A DNA stretch of 64,000 nt, from the NCBI GenBank assembly GCA_031550725.1, contig JAVBOH010000008.1, positions 248,001-312,000 on the forward strand. The letters run 5' to 3'. Of the stretch, positions 25,867 to 34,868 are shown piece after piece. The stretch is from UBA946 sp031550725 (GTDB lineage: Bacteria; Bacillota; Clostridia; Oscillospirales; Ruminococcaceae). The position numbers were made by a program, and so were the translations under genes. The notes beneath the pieces are model-generated. The model did no database searches. It had not been told where the DNA came from and was given only the letters and a program-made list of their open reading frames with translations. Position 1 is the first letter of the stretch; each line of letters begins with the position of its first letter.

Positions 25867-26276
25867 ATCAAAGGTTCGAAACTATTAATAATATCAAGTA
25901 TACTTTTAATTGCACAGGCTTTGTTTGTTATATACATATGCAATTAGGGGTAATAGAAGATCACTCAGATAACGTATCAGAAAAAGCAGCAGAACTAGCG
26001 GCATTAGATTCTGTGATATATTCATTCTGGTTTGTTCCATTTGTTATATTTGCATTATATTTGCTTGTCATGAGCATATTTGGAATTAAACTACATAGCA
26101 CACAGGAGAAAGCACATATATGTTTTATAATGGGTATAATTTCTTTAATGCCAATAGCTATTTATATACTGGCTACTATAAATAGTTTGAGTGGTGAGTC
26201 ATTATTATATGCTTTGTTTTCAGTTGCTCAGATACTATATACAATTGGTGCATATAAATTAAAGGAAAGTTATTAA
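25867..26276 (+). pseudogene. Frameshifted tandem copy of the preceding membrane protein gene
   Basis: A good ribosome site (TAGGAG, 6 nt) is followed by ATC where ATG is expected (25867-25869), then a frame reading IKGSKLLIISSILLIAQALF, matching the N-terminus of the neighbour (MKGSIMLFVTSILLL). That frame stops at TAG near 25945, while a second frame opens at 25938 and carries on the homology: SIFGIKLHSTQEKAHICF and ILYTIGAYKLK. Lost start codon plus a frame change make the copy non-functional as one protein. The 112-residue downstream part could still be made only if its ATG at 25938 were used, and it has no clear ribosome site. Confidence 0.75.
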
Positions 26277-26289
26277 AAGAGGTTTCATC

Positions 26290-26685
26290 ATGATTAGTAT
26301 AGATATATACGAAAGCAAATATGGCAAAGTACAATATATAAAAGACGACAATATTACACTTCTGACATGGAAGCAAAAATGCAGCTATGATGATTACAGA
26401 AATGTAACCCTAGCGGCACTTGATGTCATGCGTATTCATAACGGGTGCAGTTTGGTTATTGATGCAAGAAATGGCTTTGAGGATGAAAAAGCGGATGTGG
26501 AATGGGGATTTTCTGTTCTTTTGCCTGCAATGGCTGAAACGTCATGTAAAAATGTTGTATTTATAATGGAAACTGTTAATGACATTGAAGATGAGATGGA
26601 TATGTGGACTGCTGAATTTAAAAAGTATTTTATAGTTCATAGAGTAACATCATATGAACAGGCTGTGGAAAGGATAAGAGCATGA
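26290..26685 (+). CDS. SpoIIAA/STAS-like small protein
   Basis: 131 residues with the alternating beta/alpha pattern of STAS-like proteins: LLTWKQKCSYDDYRNVTLAAL, then a hydrophobic strand ending in LVIDARNG and CKNVVFIME. Members of this group are found as free-standing proteins of unknown role; no anti-sigma factor or sulfate permease is next to it. AGAGGT lies ahead of the ATG. Its stop overlaps the following acetyltransferase start by 4 bp, so the two are coupled. Confidence 0.6.
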   Translation: MISIDIYESKYGKVQYIKDDNITLLTWKQKCSYDDYRNVTLAALDVMRIHNGCSLVIDARNGFEDEKADVEWGFSVLLPAMAETSCKNVVFIMETVNDIEDEMDMWTAEFKKYFIVHRVTSYEQAVERIRA

Positions 26686-27122
26686 ATATTCGTAAAATGA
26701 CAATAGATGACTATGAAAAGGTATATGACCTTTGGATAAATACCAAAGGTATGGGGCTTAACAGCGTTGATGACACAAAAGAGGGTATCGGAAAATTCCT
26801 GCTTCGAAACCCTGAAACTTGCTTTGTATGTGAAAAAGAGGATGATATAATTGGTGTAATTTTGTGCGGTCATGACGGTCGCAGGGGATATATTTATCAT
26901 CTTGCGGTTAAAGAAAATGAACGCAGTCAGGGTATAGGAAGTAAGCTGCTTGAAAATGCTATGACTGCACTAAAAAATGAGGGCATAAGTAAAACTGCAC
27001 TCGTTGTATTTGCAAAAAATGATATAGGTAATTTGTTCTGGGAGAGCAAAGGCTTTTTTAATAGAGATGATTTGACTTACAGAAATAAAAATGTTACTGC
27101 AATGGAGCGCATTGATACATAA
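26682..27122 (+). CDS. GNAT-family N-acetyltransferase
   Basis: 146 residues with full GNAT fold: N-terminal MTIDDYEKVYDLW, core strand YIYHLAVKENERSQGIGSKLLENAM carrying the acetyl-CoA pyrophosphate loop (ERSQGIGS, ~85-92), and motif B around NLFWESKGFFNRDD near 130. Substrate unknown. Coupled by an ATGA overlap to the STAS-like gene upstream. Confidence 0.9.
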   Translation: MNIRKMTIDDYEKVYDLWINTKGMGLNSVDDTKEGIGKFLLRNPETCFVCEKEDDIIGVILCGHDGRRGYIYHLAVKENERSQGIGSKLLENAMTALKNEGISKTALVVFAKNDIGNLFWESKGFFNRDDLTYRNKNVTAMERIDT

Positions 27123-27151
27123 ATTGTTATGCAAAGTGAGGTTTTAATAAT

Positions 27152-27418
27152 ATGGGTGAGCTTTCTAATTTAATAAACATCGGAAAAGTTGTTGAAGAAC
27201 AGCTTATTCAAGCTGGAATTACAACTTATGATGAACTGAAAAAAATCGGCGCAGAAAATGCATGGCTTAAAATTCAAGAGTTTGACAAGTCAGCCTGTAT
27301 ACATAGACTGTATAGCTTTGAGGGTGCAATACTTGGGATAAAAAAATCCGAACTTTCCGCTGAGCGTAAAGCTGAACTCAAAAAGTTTTATAACTCAAAT
27401 AAAATATTAAATGTATAA
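27152..27418 (+). CDS. TfoX C-terminal-domain protein
   Basis: 88 residues forming a stand-alone TfoX_C domain: the start ELSNLINIGKVVEEQLIQAGI and CIHRLYSFEGAILGIKKSELS are typical of the helix-hairpin-helix-like C-terminal half of TfoX. Free-standing copies are common in Clostridia and have no established role in competence. Located 29 bp after the acetyltransferase and 18 bp before rsmE, in the same run. Confidence 0.88.
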   Translation: MGELSNLINIGKVVEEQLIQAGITTYDELKKIGAENAWLKIQEFDKSACIHRLYSFEGAILGIKKSELSAERKAELKKFYNSNKILNV

Positions 27419-27436
27419 TGAAAATGGAGATACAAA

Positions 27437-28156
27437 ATGCCAAGATTTTTTATAGACCATGTGCCATCGGAAATAATAACAGTAACAGGTGATGATGCAC
27501 GTCATATTGGACGTTCACTGCGTATGAAAACAGGCGATGAAATCACATTCTGTCATAGTGGAATGGATTATTTGTGCAGTATAACCGAGATGACTGAAAC
27601 TGAAGTGGTGTGCACTATTAATAAAAGTATACCATCATGTACAGAGCCAAATGTTAAGCTGACATTATATCAGGCTTTTCCAAAGGGTGACAAGTTTGAA
27701 CTTATTATACAAAAAACAGTCGAGCTTGGGGTATCAAGAATAGTGCCGTTTATATCGAAAAGATGTGTATCACGTCCCGACGAAAAATCATTTGCTAAAA
27801 AACTAGAGCGATATCATAAAATTGCAGAGGAAGCAGCGAAACAAGCAGGCAGGGGTATCATTCCAGAGATAGCACCGCTTGTGACATTTGACGAGGCTGT
27901 AAAAGATATGGGTAGTTCGGACATGTCGCTTATCTGCTATGAAAATGGCGGAAAAAAGCTTGCCCAAACAGGCATATGTGATGCTAAAAGCATTGCTGTG
28001 ATGATAGGCTCGGAGGGTGGTTTTGAACGTGCAGAGGTGGACAAGGCTATCCTTAACGGTGCTGTTCCGATATGGCTTGGAGAACGTATCCTGCGATGTG
28101 AAACATGTCCGATTGCAATGACTGCTATTATAATGAATTTAACAGGGAATATGTAA
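27437..28156 (+). CDS. rsmE: 16S rRNA (uracil1498-N3)-methyltransferase
   Basis: A 239-residue SPOUT methyltransferase that methylates U1498 of 16S rRNA in the decoding region. N-terminal PUA-like RNA-binding domain (DDARHIGRSLRMKTGDEI near 18-35), then the knot: FPKGDKFELIIQKTVELGV near 80, and the SAM-binding IGSEGGFERAEVD and LGERILRCETCPIAM near 190-230. Last gene of the rightward run. Confidence 0.95.
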   Translation: MPRFFIDHVPSEIITVTGDDARHIGRSLRMKTGDEITFCHSGMDYLCSITEMTETEVVCTINKSIPSCTEPNVKLTLYQAFPKGDKFELIIQKTVELGVSRIVPFISKRCVSRPDEKSFAKKLERYHKIAEEAAKQAGRGIIPEIAPLVTFDEAVKDMGSSDMSLICYENGGKKLAQTGICDAKSIAVMIGSEGGFERAEVDKAILNGAVPIWLGERILRCETCPIAMTAIIMNLTGNM

Positions 28157-28231
28157 TTGAATTCATTTCGGTTTAATATCAGCATTAAATTTATTAACCC
28201 CTACCTATGTCGAAATATAAATTTTTAGCTA

Positions 28232-28260
28232 TTGCTTTTGTACTGTTAATGTGATATAAT
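28232..28260 (+). promoter_or_regulatory. Promoter of the first MCP gene
   Basis: TTGCTT (28232-28237), 17-bp spacer, TATAAT (28255-28260) with extended TG. Confidence 0.65.
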
Positions 28261-28336
28261 TTGTATATTTATATCTAAGATATTAAATTTATTATTCGCT
28301 CGACAAACCCACTATATTTTGAAAAGGGGTATTTCT

Positions 28337-30004
28337 ATGCCTAAAAAATCATCATTTTCAACTAAAATCTTTCTAATGACCTTTATTATCGTCACAGTCA
28401 GCACAATTATAGTCGGGGCAATAAGCCTTTATATTTATTATAAGGATGCAGTTAAATCCTATTCAGAAAAGGCATTGTCAATAGCTGACTCAATATCATC
28501 CTTTATTGACGGTGATGAAGTTGTCAATATGATTAACAGCGGTGAAAAATCTGATTATTGGGCAGATATGTACAGTGATGCGACTGCGGCACATAAAAAA
28601 AATAACTTGCAGTATCTATATATAATGGCGCCTGAGTATTCTAATGAAATTATGTATATTGCTGATGTTAATGGTGCGGACAGTATTGACTTCGGTGAAT
28701 GGGAGGATATTTCATACCATGCAGATGAACTGTTTGAAACAATAAAAACAAAGACTGCGACAACCTCAGAAATCTATGATTCTGATGGATACGGAACTCT
28801 TGTATCAGGTTTTTCTCCTGTTTTTACAAGTGATAACAAGCTAGCCTGCGTTGTATGTATTGATATAAATGTAACATATATTAAGGACAGTTCATTTGCT
28901 TTCGGGATTAAGGTTATTATCGCTGCACTTCTTTTAAGCTTTGCAGCAGGCGGAATTACATTGATGTATGTTAAAAAGAACGTCAGCAAGCCGCTTGAAA
29001 TGGTTATTGACGGTGCACTGCGTATTGCAGATGGTGATTTGAATGTAAATATTGTCAAGACTTCAAATGATGAAATTGGTACATTGATTGATACCTTCGG
29101 ACAGATTATTACAAGCACAAGAAATCAGGTTGAGATTATGTCGGTAATTGCAGAGGGAGATTTGTCTGTTAAGATAAAACCTCGCAGCAATGTTGATACA
29201 ATGAGCTTTGCCATTGACAAGATGGTTGCTAATGTTAAGAGTATGATACGAAATATTATTGCATCATCAGAGGAACTGAAGTCTGCAACAGAGCAAATTT
29301 CACTTGGTGCGCAGAATTTATCAATGACATCGATTGAACAAACCTCATCAATTGCACAGCTTTGCGAGGAAATGAAAGGCGTATCTAATAAATCAGATGT
29401 TTTCACCGATGTGGCAAAAAAGGCTGACGAAATTATATCTGACGTTTCTGTAACAGCATCAAGCGGCTCAGAGATTCTTGAAGATATGGTTAATTCTGTT
29501 GATGAAATTTATAATGCAACACAATCCATCAGCAATGTTATGAAAGCAATTGATGAAATTGCAATGCAGACTAATCTGCTTGCACTTAATGCATCTGTTG
29601 AGGCTGCAAGAGCAGGTATTCATGGAAAGGGCTTTTCTGTTGTTGCTGAAGAAGTAAGAAACCTAGCATCAAAGAGTGCTGAGGCGGTTAAGGAATCATC
29701 TGTAATAATTGAAAACACTATGAAAAAGGCTGCTCACGGCAAGGAGATTGCCACTGTTACCGCTGATACATTAAATAAAGTTATTGACGGCATTGAAAAA
29801 AGCAAAAAAGCAATCAGCGAAGTGCCTGATATTTCTAGTGAGCAAAGCAATGCTATTATGAAGATTGGAAAAGAAATCGAGGCAGTATCACATTTGGCTA
29901 TGCAGAACTCGGCAATATCAGAGGAAAGTGCCGCAACAAGTGAGGAAATAAGCAGTCAGGCATTCACACTTATGTCCATGGTTAAAGAGTTTAAGATTTC
30001 ATAA
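28337..30004 (+). CDS. Methyl-accepting chemotaxis protein, copy 1
   Basis: 555 residues from ATG 28337 (AAAGGGG 7 nt upstream). TM1 at about 10-32, a compact Cache-like extracellular sensor (33-185; YIMAPEYSNEIMY, SGFSPVFTSDNKLACVV), TM2 about 190-212, HAMP, and a cytoplasmic coiled-coil with the CheA/CheW-binding tip IDEIAMQTNLLALNASVEAARAG and GFSVVAEEVRNLASKSAEA. No C-terminal NWETF-type receptor tether. No che or flagellar genes are in the window, so it must feed an array encoded elsewhere or act outside motility. Strongly similar to the next gene; own promoter and terminator. Confidence 0.94.
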   Translation: MPKKSSFSTKIFLMTFIIVTVSTIIVGAISLYIYYKDAVKSYSEKALSIADSISSFIDGDEVVNMINSGEKSDYWADMYSDATAAHKKNNLQYLYIMAPEYSNEIMYIADVNGADSIDFGEWEDISYHADELFETIKTKTATTSEIYDSDGYGTLVSGFSPVFTSDNKLACVVCIDINVTYIKDSSFAFGIKVIIAALLLSFAAGGITLMYVKKNVSKPLEMVIDGALRIADGDLNVNIVKTSNDEIGTLIDTFGQIITSTRNQVEIMSVIAEGDLSVKIKPRSNVDTMSFAIDKMVANVKSMIRNIIASSEELKSATEQISLGAQNLSMTSIEQTSSIAQLCEEMKGVSNKSDVFTDVAKKADEIISDVSVTASSGSEILEDMVNSVDEIYNATQSISNVMKAIDEIAMQTNLLALNASVEAARAGIHGKGFSVVAEEVRNLASKSAEAVKESSVIIENTMKKAAHGKEIATVTADTLNKVIDGIEKSKKAISEVPDISSEQSNAIMKIGKEIEAVSHLAMQNSAISEESAATSEEISSQAFTLMSMVKEFKIS

Positions 30005-30030
30005 AATTTAAATTAACAGTTATTGTATAT

Positions 30031-30078
30031 AATCTGCCATATTTATGTGAAATATCATATATTATGACAGATTTTTTT
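30031..30078 (+). terminator. Terminator after MCP copy 1
   Basis: atctgccat / atgacagat (30032-30040, 30064-30072), followed by a T7 run. Confidence 0.75.
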
Positions 30079-30109
30079 CGTCTATTATTCATATAAATTC
30101 AATCTACTA

Positions 30110-30138
30110 TTGATTTTGTAAAAAATTAGGTGTATAAT
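30110..30138 (+). promoter_or_regulatory. Promoter of MCP copy 2
   Basis: TTGATT (30110-30115), 17-bp spacer, TATAAT (30133-30138). gcgttaa (30179-30185) and ttaacgc (30196-30202) form a hairpin in the leader. Confidence 0.7.
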
Positions 30139-30234
30139 ATTACGTAGTTGTTACCATATTCTAACTCTAGTTTAAAATGCGTTAATAGTTAAAGCTTAAC
30201 GCACTATATTATACTTAATGAAAAGAAGGTTAAA

Positions 30235-31908
30235 ATGATGGAGAAAAAATCAAGCTCATTTTCGACGAAAATTTTTCTTATGACATTTATAATAGTTACA
30301 GTATGTACTTTAATAGTTGGCGGTATAAGTCTTTTTATCTATTATCAGGATGCGGTAAATTCCTATTCGGAAAGGGCATTGGCTATTGCTAATTCTATAT
30401 CGTCCTTTATTGATGGCGATGAAGTTCAGGCTATGGTTGAAAGCGGGGAAAAATCTGAATACTGGGACGAAATGTATGACAATTCAAAGGTTGCTTTTGA
30501 CAAAAACTCTCTTGAATACCTTTATATTATGGCACCTGAATATACCGATGAAATAATGTATATTGTTGATATGGGAACAGGCGATGATATTGAGTTTGGT
30601 GTTTGGGAAGAAATTACTGCTCATGCTGATGAACTGTTTGAAACTATAAAATCAAAAACAGCTATGACATCCGATATTTATGATGAGGGTGGTTATGGTG
30701 TGCTTGTATCGGGATTTGCACCTGTATTTACAAGTGATAAAACACTTGCCTGCGTTGTTTGTATTGATATTAATGTTTCCTACATAAAAGAAAGCTCTTT
30801 TGCATTTGGTATAAAGGTTATAATCGCTGCATTGCTCCTTAGCTTTGTTGCTGGTGCTATAACACTTATGTATGTAAAGAAAAATGTCGGCAAACCACTT
30901 GAGCTTGTTATTGATGGCGCATTGCGAATTGCTGATGGTGACTTGAATGTTAATATCGTTAAGACATCAAATGATGAAATTGGAACATTGATTGATACCT
31001 TCGGCAAGATTATCCTCAGCACAAAAAGTCAGGTTGAAGTTATGGAGGCTGTTGCAGGCGGTGACTTGTCTGTGCAGATTAAGCCTAGAAGTAATGTTGA
31101 TACAATGAGCTTTGCCATTGATAAGATGGTGGTAAGCGTTAAGAGCATGATACGAAATATTATTGCATCCTCGGAGGAACTTCAATCCGCAACAGAACAA
31201 ATTTCACTGGGTGCGCAGAACTTGTCTGCAACATCAATTGAACAGACTGCATCAATCACACAGCTTTGTGAGGCGATGAAAGGTATTTCCAATAAATCAG
31301 ATATTTTCACTGATGTTGCAAAAAAAGCTGATGATATTATTTCCGAAGTATCTGTAACAGCGGCAAGTGGCTCTGAAGCGCTTGATGATATGGTTAGGTC
31401 TGTTGATGAAATTTATAATGCAACTCAGTCTATTGGCAATGTTATCAAGGCAATCGATGAAATCGCCATGCAGACTAACTTACTTGCACTTAATGCATCC
31501 GTTGAGGCTGCAAGAGCAGGAGCTCATGGCAAGGGATTTTCTGTTGTTGCTGAAGAAGTAAGAAACCTAGCATCAAAGAGTGCTGAGGCTGTAAAGGAAA
31601 CTACTGCTATAATTGAAAATACAATGAAAAAGGCTGCTCATGGTAAAGAAGTAGCGATTGTTACTTCCGAAACCATACATAAGGTTATTGCAGGTATCGA
31701 CCAGAGTAAGCGGGCTATCAGTGAAGTGCCAAATGTTTCTGTTGAACAGAGTGCTGCGATTGCCGAGATTAATCGTGAAATCGAGTCTGTATCTCATTCT
31801 GCAATGCAAAATTCTGCTATTTCCGAGGAAAGTGCCGCAACAAGCGAAGAAATAAGCAGTCAGGCGTTGTCGCTTATTGCCTTGGTTAAGGAATTTAAAA
31901 TTAAATAA
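30235..31908 (+). CDS. Methyl-accepting chemotaxis protein, copy 2
   Basis: 557 residues, colinear with copy 1: same TM1/Cache/TM2/HAMP layout and an almost identical signalling tip. Differences cluster in the sensor domain (for example VDMGTGDDIEFG against ADVNGADSIDFG, and STKSQVEVMEAVAGGD against STRNQVEIMSVIAEGD), suggesting a duplicated receptor whose ligand range has shifted. Start ATG at 30235 or 30238, AAGAAGG upstream. Separate promoter from copy 1, so the two can be expressed independently. Confidence 0.94.
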   Translation: MMEKKSSSFSTKIFLMTFIIVTVCTLIVGGISLFIYYQDAVNSYSERALAIANSISSFIDGDEVQAMVESGEKSEYWDEMYDNSKVAFDKNSLEYLYIMAPEYTDEIMYIVDMGTGDDIEFGVWEEITAHADELFETIKSKTAMTSDIYDEGGYGVLVSGFAPVFTSDKTLACVVCIDINVSYIKESSFAFGIKVIIAALLLSFVAGAITLMYVKKNVGKPLELVIDGALRIADGDLNVNIVKTSNDEIGTLIDTFGKIILSTKSQVEVMEAVAGGDLSVQIKPRSNVDTMSFAIDKMVVSVKSMIRNIIASSEELQSATEQISLGAQNLSATSIEQTASITQLCEAMKGISNKSDIFTDVAKKADDIISEVSVTAASGSEALDDMVRSVDEIYNATQSIGNVIKAIDEIAMQTNLLALNASVEAARAGAHGKGFSVVAEEVRNLASKSAEAVKETTAIIENTMKKAAHGKEVAIVTSETIHKVIAGIDQSKRAISEVPNVSVEQSAAIAEINREIESVSHSAMQNSAISEESAATSEEISSQALSLIALVKEFKIK

Positions 31909-31991
31909 TGTATACTGAACAATCGGAAAAACGATGTTTTCACGATGTACTACTTGAATGACAGACATTAAATAAAATTGAATATAATTTA

Positions 31992-32066
31992 TGTAGGGGA
32001 CGGCGTCCTCGACGTCCCGCAAATTCATAGTTTGCCACGGGAAATCGAGGATGCCGTCCCCCTACA
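31992..32066. repeat. TGTAGGGG-ended long hairpin repeat
   Basis: A 75-bp element with near-perfect ~21-bp terminal inverted repeats (tgtagggg...cgtcctcga against tcgagga...ccccctaca) and an inner cccg/cggg stem. No coding capacity; resembles a MITE/REP-type element. It lies between the MCP gene and a convergent membrane protein gene. Confidence 0.65.
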
Positions 32067-32104
32067 ATTTTAAATTTTCAAATGTATTATTTTTATGTTA
32101 TATT

Positions 32105-32542
32105 TTATGCCTTTGCTGGCGACATACCAATTGGTATTGGTTTTCTTTCGACGACATTAACCTGCAATTGACTATTTAAAAAACGACATAGCATTACTCC
32201 GAAAAAAGATATACCATACCACATCAATGTAAACGGCAGACATATTTGTCCCAAGAAATTAAGGTATAACGATGAATAATCCCATACGCCTAAACCTAGC
32301 CACAGGTTTACTATGCAGCCTGCAATAAATTCAAGCGTTGTTATAACGACTGCACCAAACAGACATTTGCGGAAAATATTCTCATCAGGATTATTTGTGA
32401 AGTGCCAGTACATAATAAGAAAGCAAAATCCACCCGTTATTGTCATTGACCAGTGCGTATATCCTCGGAATAATATTTCGCACAGCGAGTATATAAATCC
32501 GCCTAGTAAAAATGACATCATGCTCATTTTAGTTTTAACCAT
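32105..32542 (-). CDS. CmpB-type (putative ABC-transporter type IV) membrane protein
   Basis: 145 residues from ATG 32542 (AAAGGA 10 nt upstream; the ATG at 32551 is only 1 nt from that site). Four hydrophobic helices with GGFIYSLCEILFRGYTHWSM at the start and the family's CIVNLWLGLGVWDYSSLYLNFLGQICLPFTLMW-type segment near 85-115, in which the WDYS and GQICLPF parts are diagnostic. These small proteins have no demonstrated transport function. Monocistronic, convergent with the MCP gene. Confidence 0.75.
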   Translation of the reverse strand: MVKTKMSMMSFLLGGFIYSLCEILFRGYTHWSMTITGGFCFLIMYWHFTNNPDENIFRKCLFGAVVITTLEFIAGCIVNLWLGLGVWDYSSLYLNFLGQICLPFTLMWYGISFFGVMLCRFLNSQLQVNVVERKPIPIGMSPAKA

Positions 32543-32616
32543 TTTATACATATCCTTTCTAAGATTTTAATGATTTTTCGTTAAAAATATTTTGCTCGAA
32601 AAATGTAATAAAACTC

Positions 32617-32645
32617 TTGACAAGTTGAGGAAAATGGTGTATAAT
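32617..32645 (+). promoter_or_regulatory. Consensus promoter of ylxM
   Basis: Perfect TTGACA (32617-32622), 17-bp spacer, perfect TATAAT (32640-32645). Confidence 0.85.
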
Positions 32646-32698
32646 ATGTAAAGTTGTTTCGCTTTACATGAAGCAAGAATGGTACAAAAGGATGTGCA

Positions 32699-33079
32699 AT
32701 GTCAATGAACACAGAGAAAAATTTGCAAATATCGGTCTTACTGGATTATTATTCACAAATGCTTACCGATAAACAGAGAGATGTTATTGACTTGTATTAT
32801 AATGAAGATTTATCCTTGTCAGAAATTGCTGAGCATGAAAAAATTACAAGACAGGGTGTTCGTGACAGTATTAAACGTGGCGAGCAAACTCTTTTCGAGA
32901 TGGAAGAAAAATTTCATCTAGCTGAGAAATCAGTTAAATTTTATGCTATGATTGATGAAATAACTGCCTGCACTTCTGAAATTCATAATGAATGCACAAG
33001 CGGCGGAAGTGCTAGAGCTGTTATGAAGCATACTGACAGAATTGCAGAGATTGTTGCTAGTAATAAGGACTTGTTTTAA
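32699..33079 (+). CDS. ylxM: SRP-associated HTH protein YlxM (UPF0122)
   Basis: 126 residues. Sigma-70 region-4-like helix-turn-helix (MLTDKQRDVIDLYYNEDLSLSEIAEHEKITRQGVRDSIKR, about 20-60), helical C-terminus. In Firmicutes YlxM is encoded with ffh and stimulates the SRP GTPase cycle by binding 4.5S/scRNA. AAAGGA is 6 nt before ATG. Here ffh follows after 120 bp but has its own strong promoter. Confidence 0.92.
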   Translation: MSMNTEKNLQISVLLDYYSQMLTDKQRDVIDLYYNEDLSLSEIAEHEKITRQGVRDSIKRGEQTLFEMEEKFHLAEKSVKFYAMIDEITACTSEIHNECTSGGSARAVMKHTDRIAEIVASNKDLF

Positions 33080-33104
33080 TATACCTTTTGGTTACATATA
33101 ATTA

Positions 33105-33133
33105 TTGACAAAACGTTTTCAGTGTGATATAAT
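33105..33133 (+). promoter_or_regulatory. Promoter of ffh
   Basis: TTGACA (33105-33110), 17-bp spacer, TATAAT (33128-33133) with extended TG. Confidence 0.8.
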
Positions 33134-33199
33134 AACTTTATGTATATTGGTTGATTAAAATACAATCGGTATATAAATTTACGATTAGGATGGGTGACT

Positions 33200-34567
33200 A
33201 TGGCATTTGAAGGTTTATCGGAAAAGTTAAATGGCGTATTCAAGCGTCTTAAGGGCAGAGGAAAGCTTAACGAGGCTGATGTTAAGGAGGCCATGCGTGA
33301 GGTGCGTTTAGCACTTTTGGAGGCCGATGTTAATTATAAGGTTGTTAAGGATTTCGTAGGTAAGGTTACAGAACGTGCGATTGGTGAGGATGTTTTATCA
33401 AGTCTAACACCAGGCCAACAGGTTATTAAAATTGTTAATGACGAGCTTATTGCACTTATGGGTGACAATAATGCCAGAATAAATTTTCCATCAAAACCAC
33501 CTTGCATTATCATGATGTGCGGTTTGCAAGGTTCAGGTAAAACTACTCATGCTGCTAAGCTTGCAAAGCATTTTAAGGAGCAGGGCAAAAGGCCACTGCT
33601 TGTTGCTTGTGACGTTTATCGTCCTGCTGCTATTAATCAGCTGCAGGTTGTCGGTAATAAGGCTGATGTTAAAGTTTTTGAAATGGGACAGATTAATCCT
33701 GTTACCATTGCTAAAGAGGCTATTAAGCACGCTAAGGATTATGGCAATGACTTGGTAATCCTTGATACTGCCGGCCGTTTGCATATTGATGAGGCTCTTA
33801 TGAATGAGCTTAAGACCATCAAGGATGAAACCTCTCCGCATGAAATTATGCTTGTTGTTGATGCTATGACTGGTCAGGATGCTGTAAATGTTGCAAAGTC
33901 GTTTGACGATGCCTTAGGAATTGACAGTGTGCTTATGTCGAAGCTTGATTCGGATACAAGAGGCGGTGCAGCACTTTCTGTACTTGCTGTTACAGGTAAG
34001 CCAATTAAGTTCGTTGGTATGGGTGAAAAGCTTGATGAATTTGAGCAGTTCCATCCGGAGCGAATGGCATCCCGTATCTTAGGTATGGGTGATATGCTCA
34101 CTCTTATTGAGAGAGCGCAGTCCACTTTTGATGAAGATAATTCCGAAAAACTTGCTAAGCGTTTGAAAGAAAATTCTTTTGACCTTACCGATTTGCTTGA
34201 GCAGATGAAACAAATTCAGAAGATGGGGCCGTTAAAGCAGATAATGGGTATGCTCCCTGGAGTTGGAGATAAGCTTAAGGATGTCGATGTTGACGACAGA
34301 CAGCTTAACAGAATAGAGGCTATTATAACTTCTATGACGCCAAGCGAAAGAGCAAAGCCATCTATCATAAACCCATCCCGCAAAAAGCGTATCGCTGCTG
34401 GCAGTGGTAATACTGTGGCTGATGTTAATAGACTTCTTAAGCAGTTTGAAGAAATGCAGAAGATGATGAAACAGCTAGGTGTTATGGGTAAAAATCAAAA
34501 GGGCAAGAAAAATAAACTCAGACTTCCTCCGGGAATGATGGGCGGCGGAATGCCACCTATGATGTAA
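33200..34567 (+). CDS. ffh: Signal recognition particle protein Ffh (SRP54)
   Basis: 455 residues from ATG 33200 (AGGA 9 nt upstream; the GTG two codons earlier sits on that site). N domain (1-85) with ALLEADVNYKVVKDF, G domain with P-loop GLQGSGKTTHAAKLA near 105, DTAGR near 190 and SKLDSDTRGG near 245, then a methionine-rich M domain (from ~300) that binds signal peptides and SRP RNA, ending in a Gly/Met-rich tail. It targets nascent membrane and secreted proteins to FtsY. Start of the ffh - Imm17-like - rpsP group. Confidence 0.97.
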   Translation: MAFEGLSEKLNGVFKRLKGRGKLNEADVKEAMREVRLALLEADVNYKVVKDFVGKVTERAIGEDVLSSLTPGQQVIKIVNDELIALMGDNNARINFPSKPPCIIMMCGLQGSGKTTHAAKLAKHFKEQGKRPLLVACDVYRPAAINQLQVVGNKADVKVFEMGQINPVTIAKEAIKHAKDYGNDLVILDTAGRLHIDEALMNELKTIKDETSPHEIMLVVDAMTGQDAVNVAKSFDDALGIDSVLMSKLDSDTRGGAALSVLAVTGKPIKFVGMGEKLDEFEQFHPERMASRILGMGDMLTLIERAQSTFDEDNSEKLAKRLKENSFDLTDLLEQMKQIQKMGPLKQIMGMLPGVGDKLKDVDVDDRQLNRIEAIITSMTPSERAKPSIINPSRKKRIAAGSGNTVADVNRLLKQFEEMQKMMKQLGVMGKNQKGKKNKLRLPPGMMGGGMPPMM

Positions 34568-34579
34568 AAAGGTGCTTAA

Positions 34580-34795
34580 ATGGCTGTTTATGAAAATATT
34601 ATTTTTGCGCTGTTCCTTTTAATTGGTGCATTTCATATTGCGTGTGTATTTTTTAATTGGGACTGGTTTTTTAAAAGCTTTCAGGCTTCAAGGGTTGTCA
34701 AGGCTTTTGGCAGAACTGGTGCAAGGATTGTTTATGGGCTGTTAGGGCTTATGCTTATACTTTTTGCAGTTTCAACTAAGGTTGACTGGCTATAA
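34580..34795 (+). CDS. Small two-helix membrane protein, Imm17-like
   Basis: 71 residues with two hydrophobic helices (about 6-24 and 50-67) flanking a basic loop (KSFQASRVVKAFGRTGARIVYG). The pattern of an N-terminal helix, WDWFFK, a central R-x-x-K region and GLLGLMLI matches proteins filed as immunity protein 17. It lies between ffh (12 bp) and rpsP with AAGGTG ahead of its ATG. No toxin gene is visible, so an immunity function here is doubtful. Confidence 0.6.
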   Translation: MAVYENIIFALFLLIGAFHIACVFFNWDWFFKSFQASRVVKAFGRTGARIVYGLLGLMLILFAVSTKVDWL

Positions 34796-34868
34796 TTTTT
34801 GTTGGTATTATTGCAACTTGCTTGCATTGATATATTATTTATGATACTAAATTCGGAGGTGAATATAC

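Noticed and set aside
34580..34795. Polymorphic-toxin immunity locus
   Set aside because: No toxin, secretion signal or related cassette is near; the gene is embedded in a housekeeping cluster.
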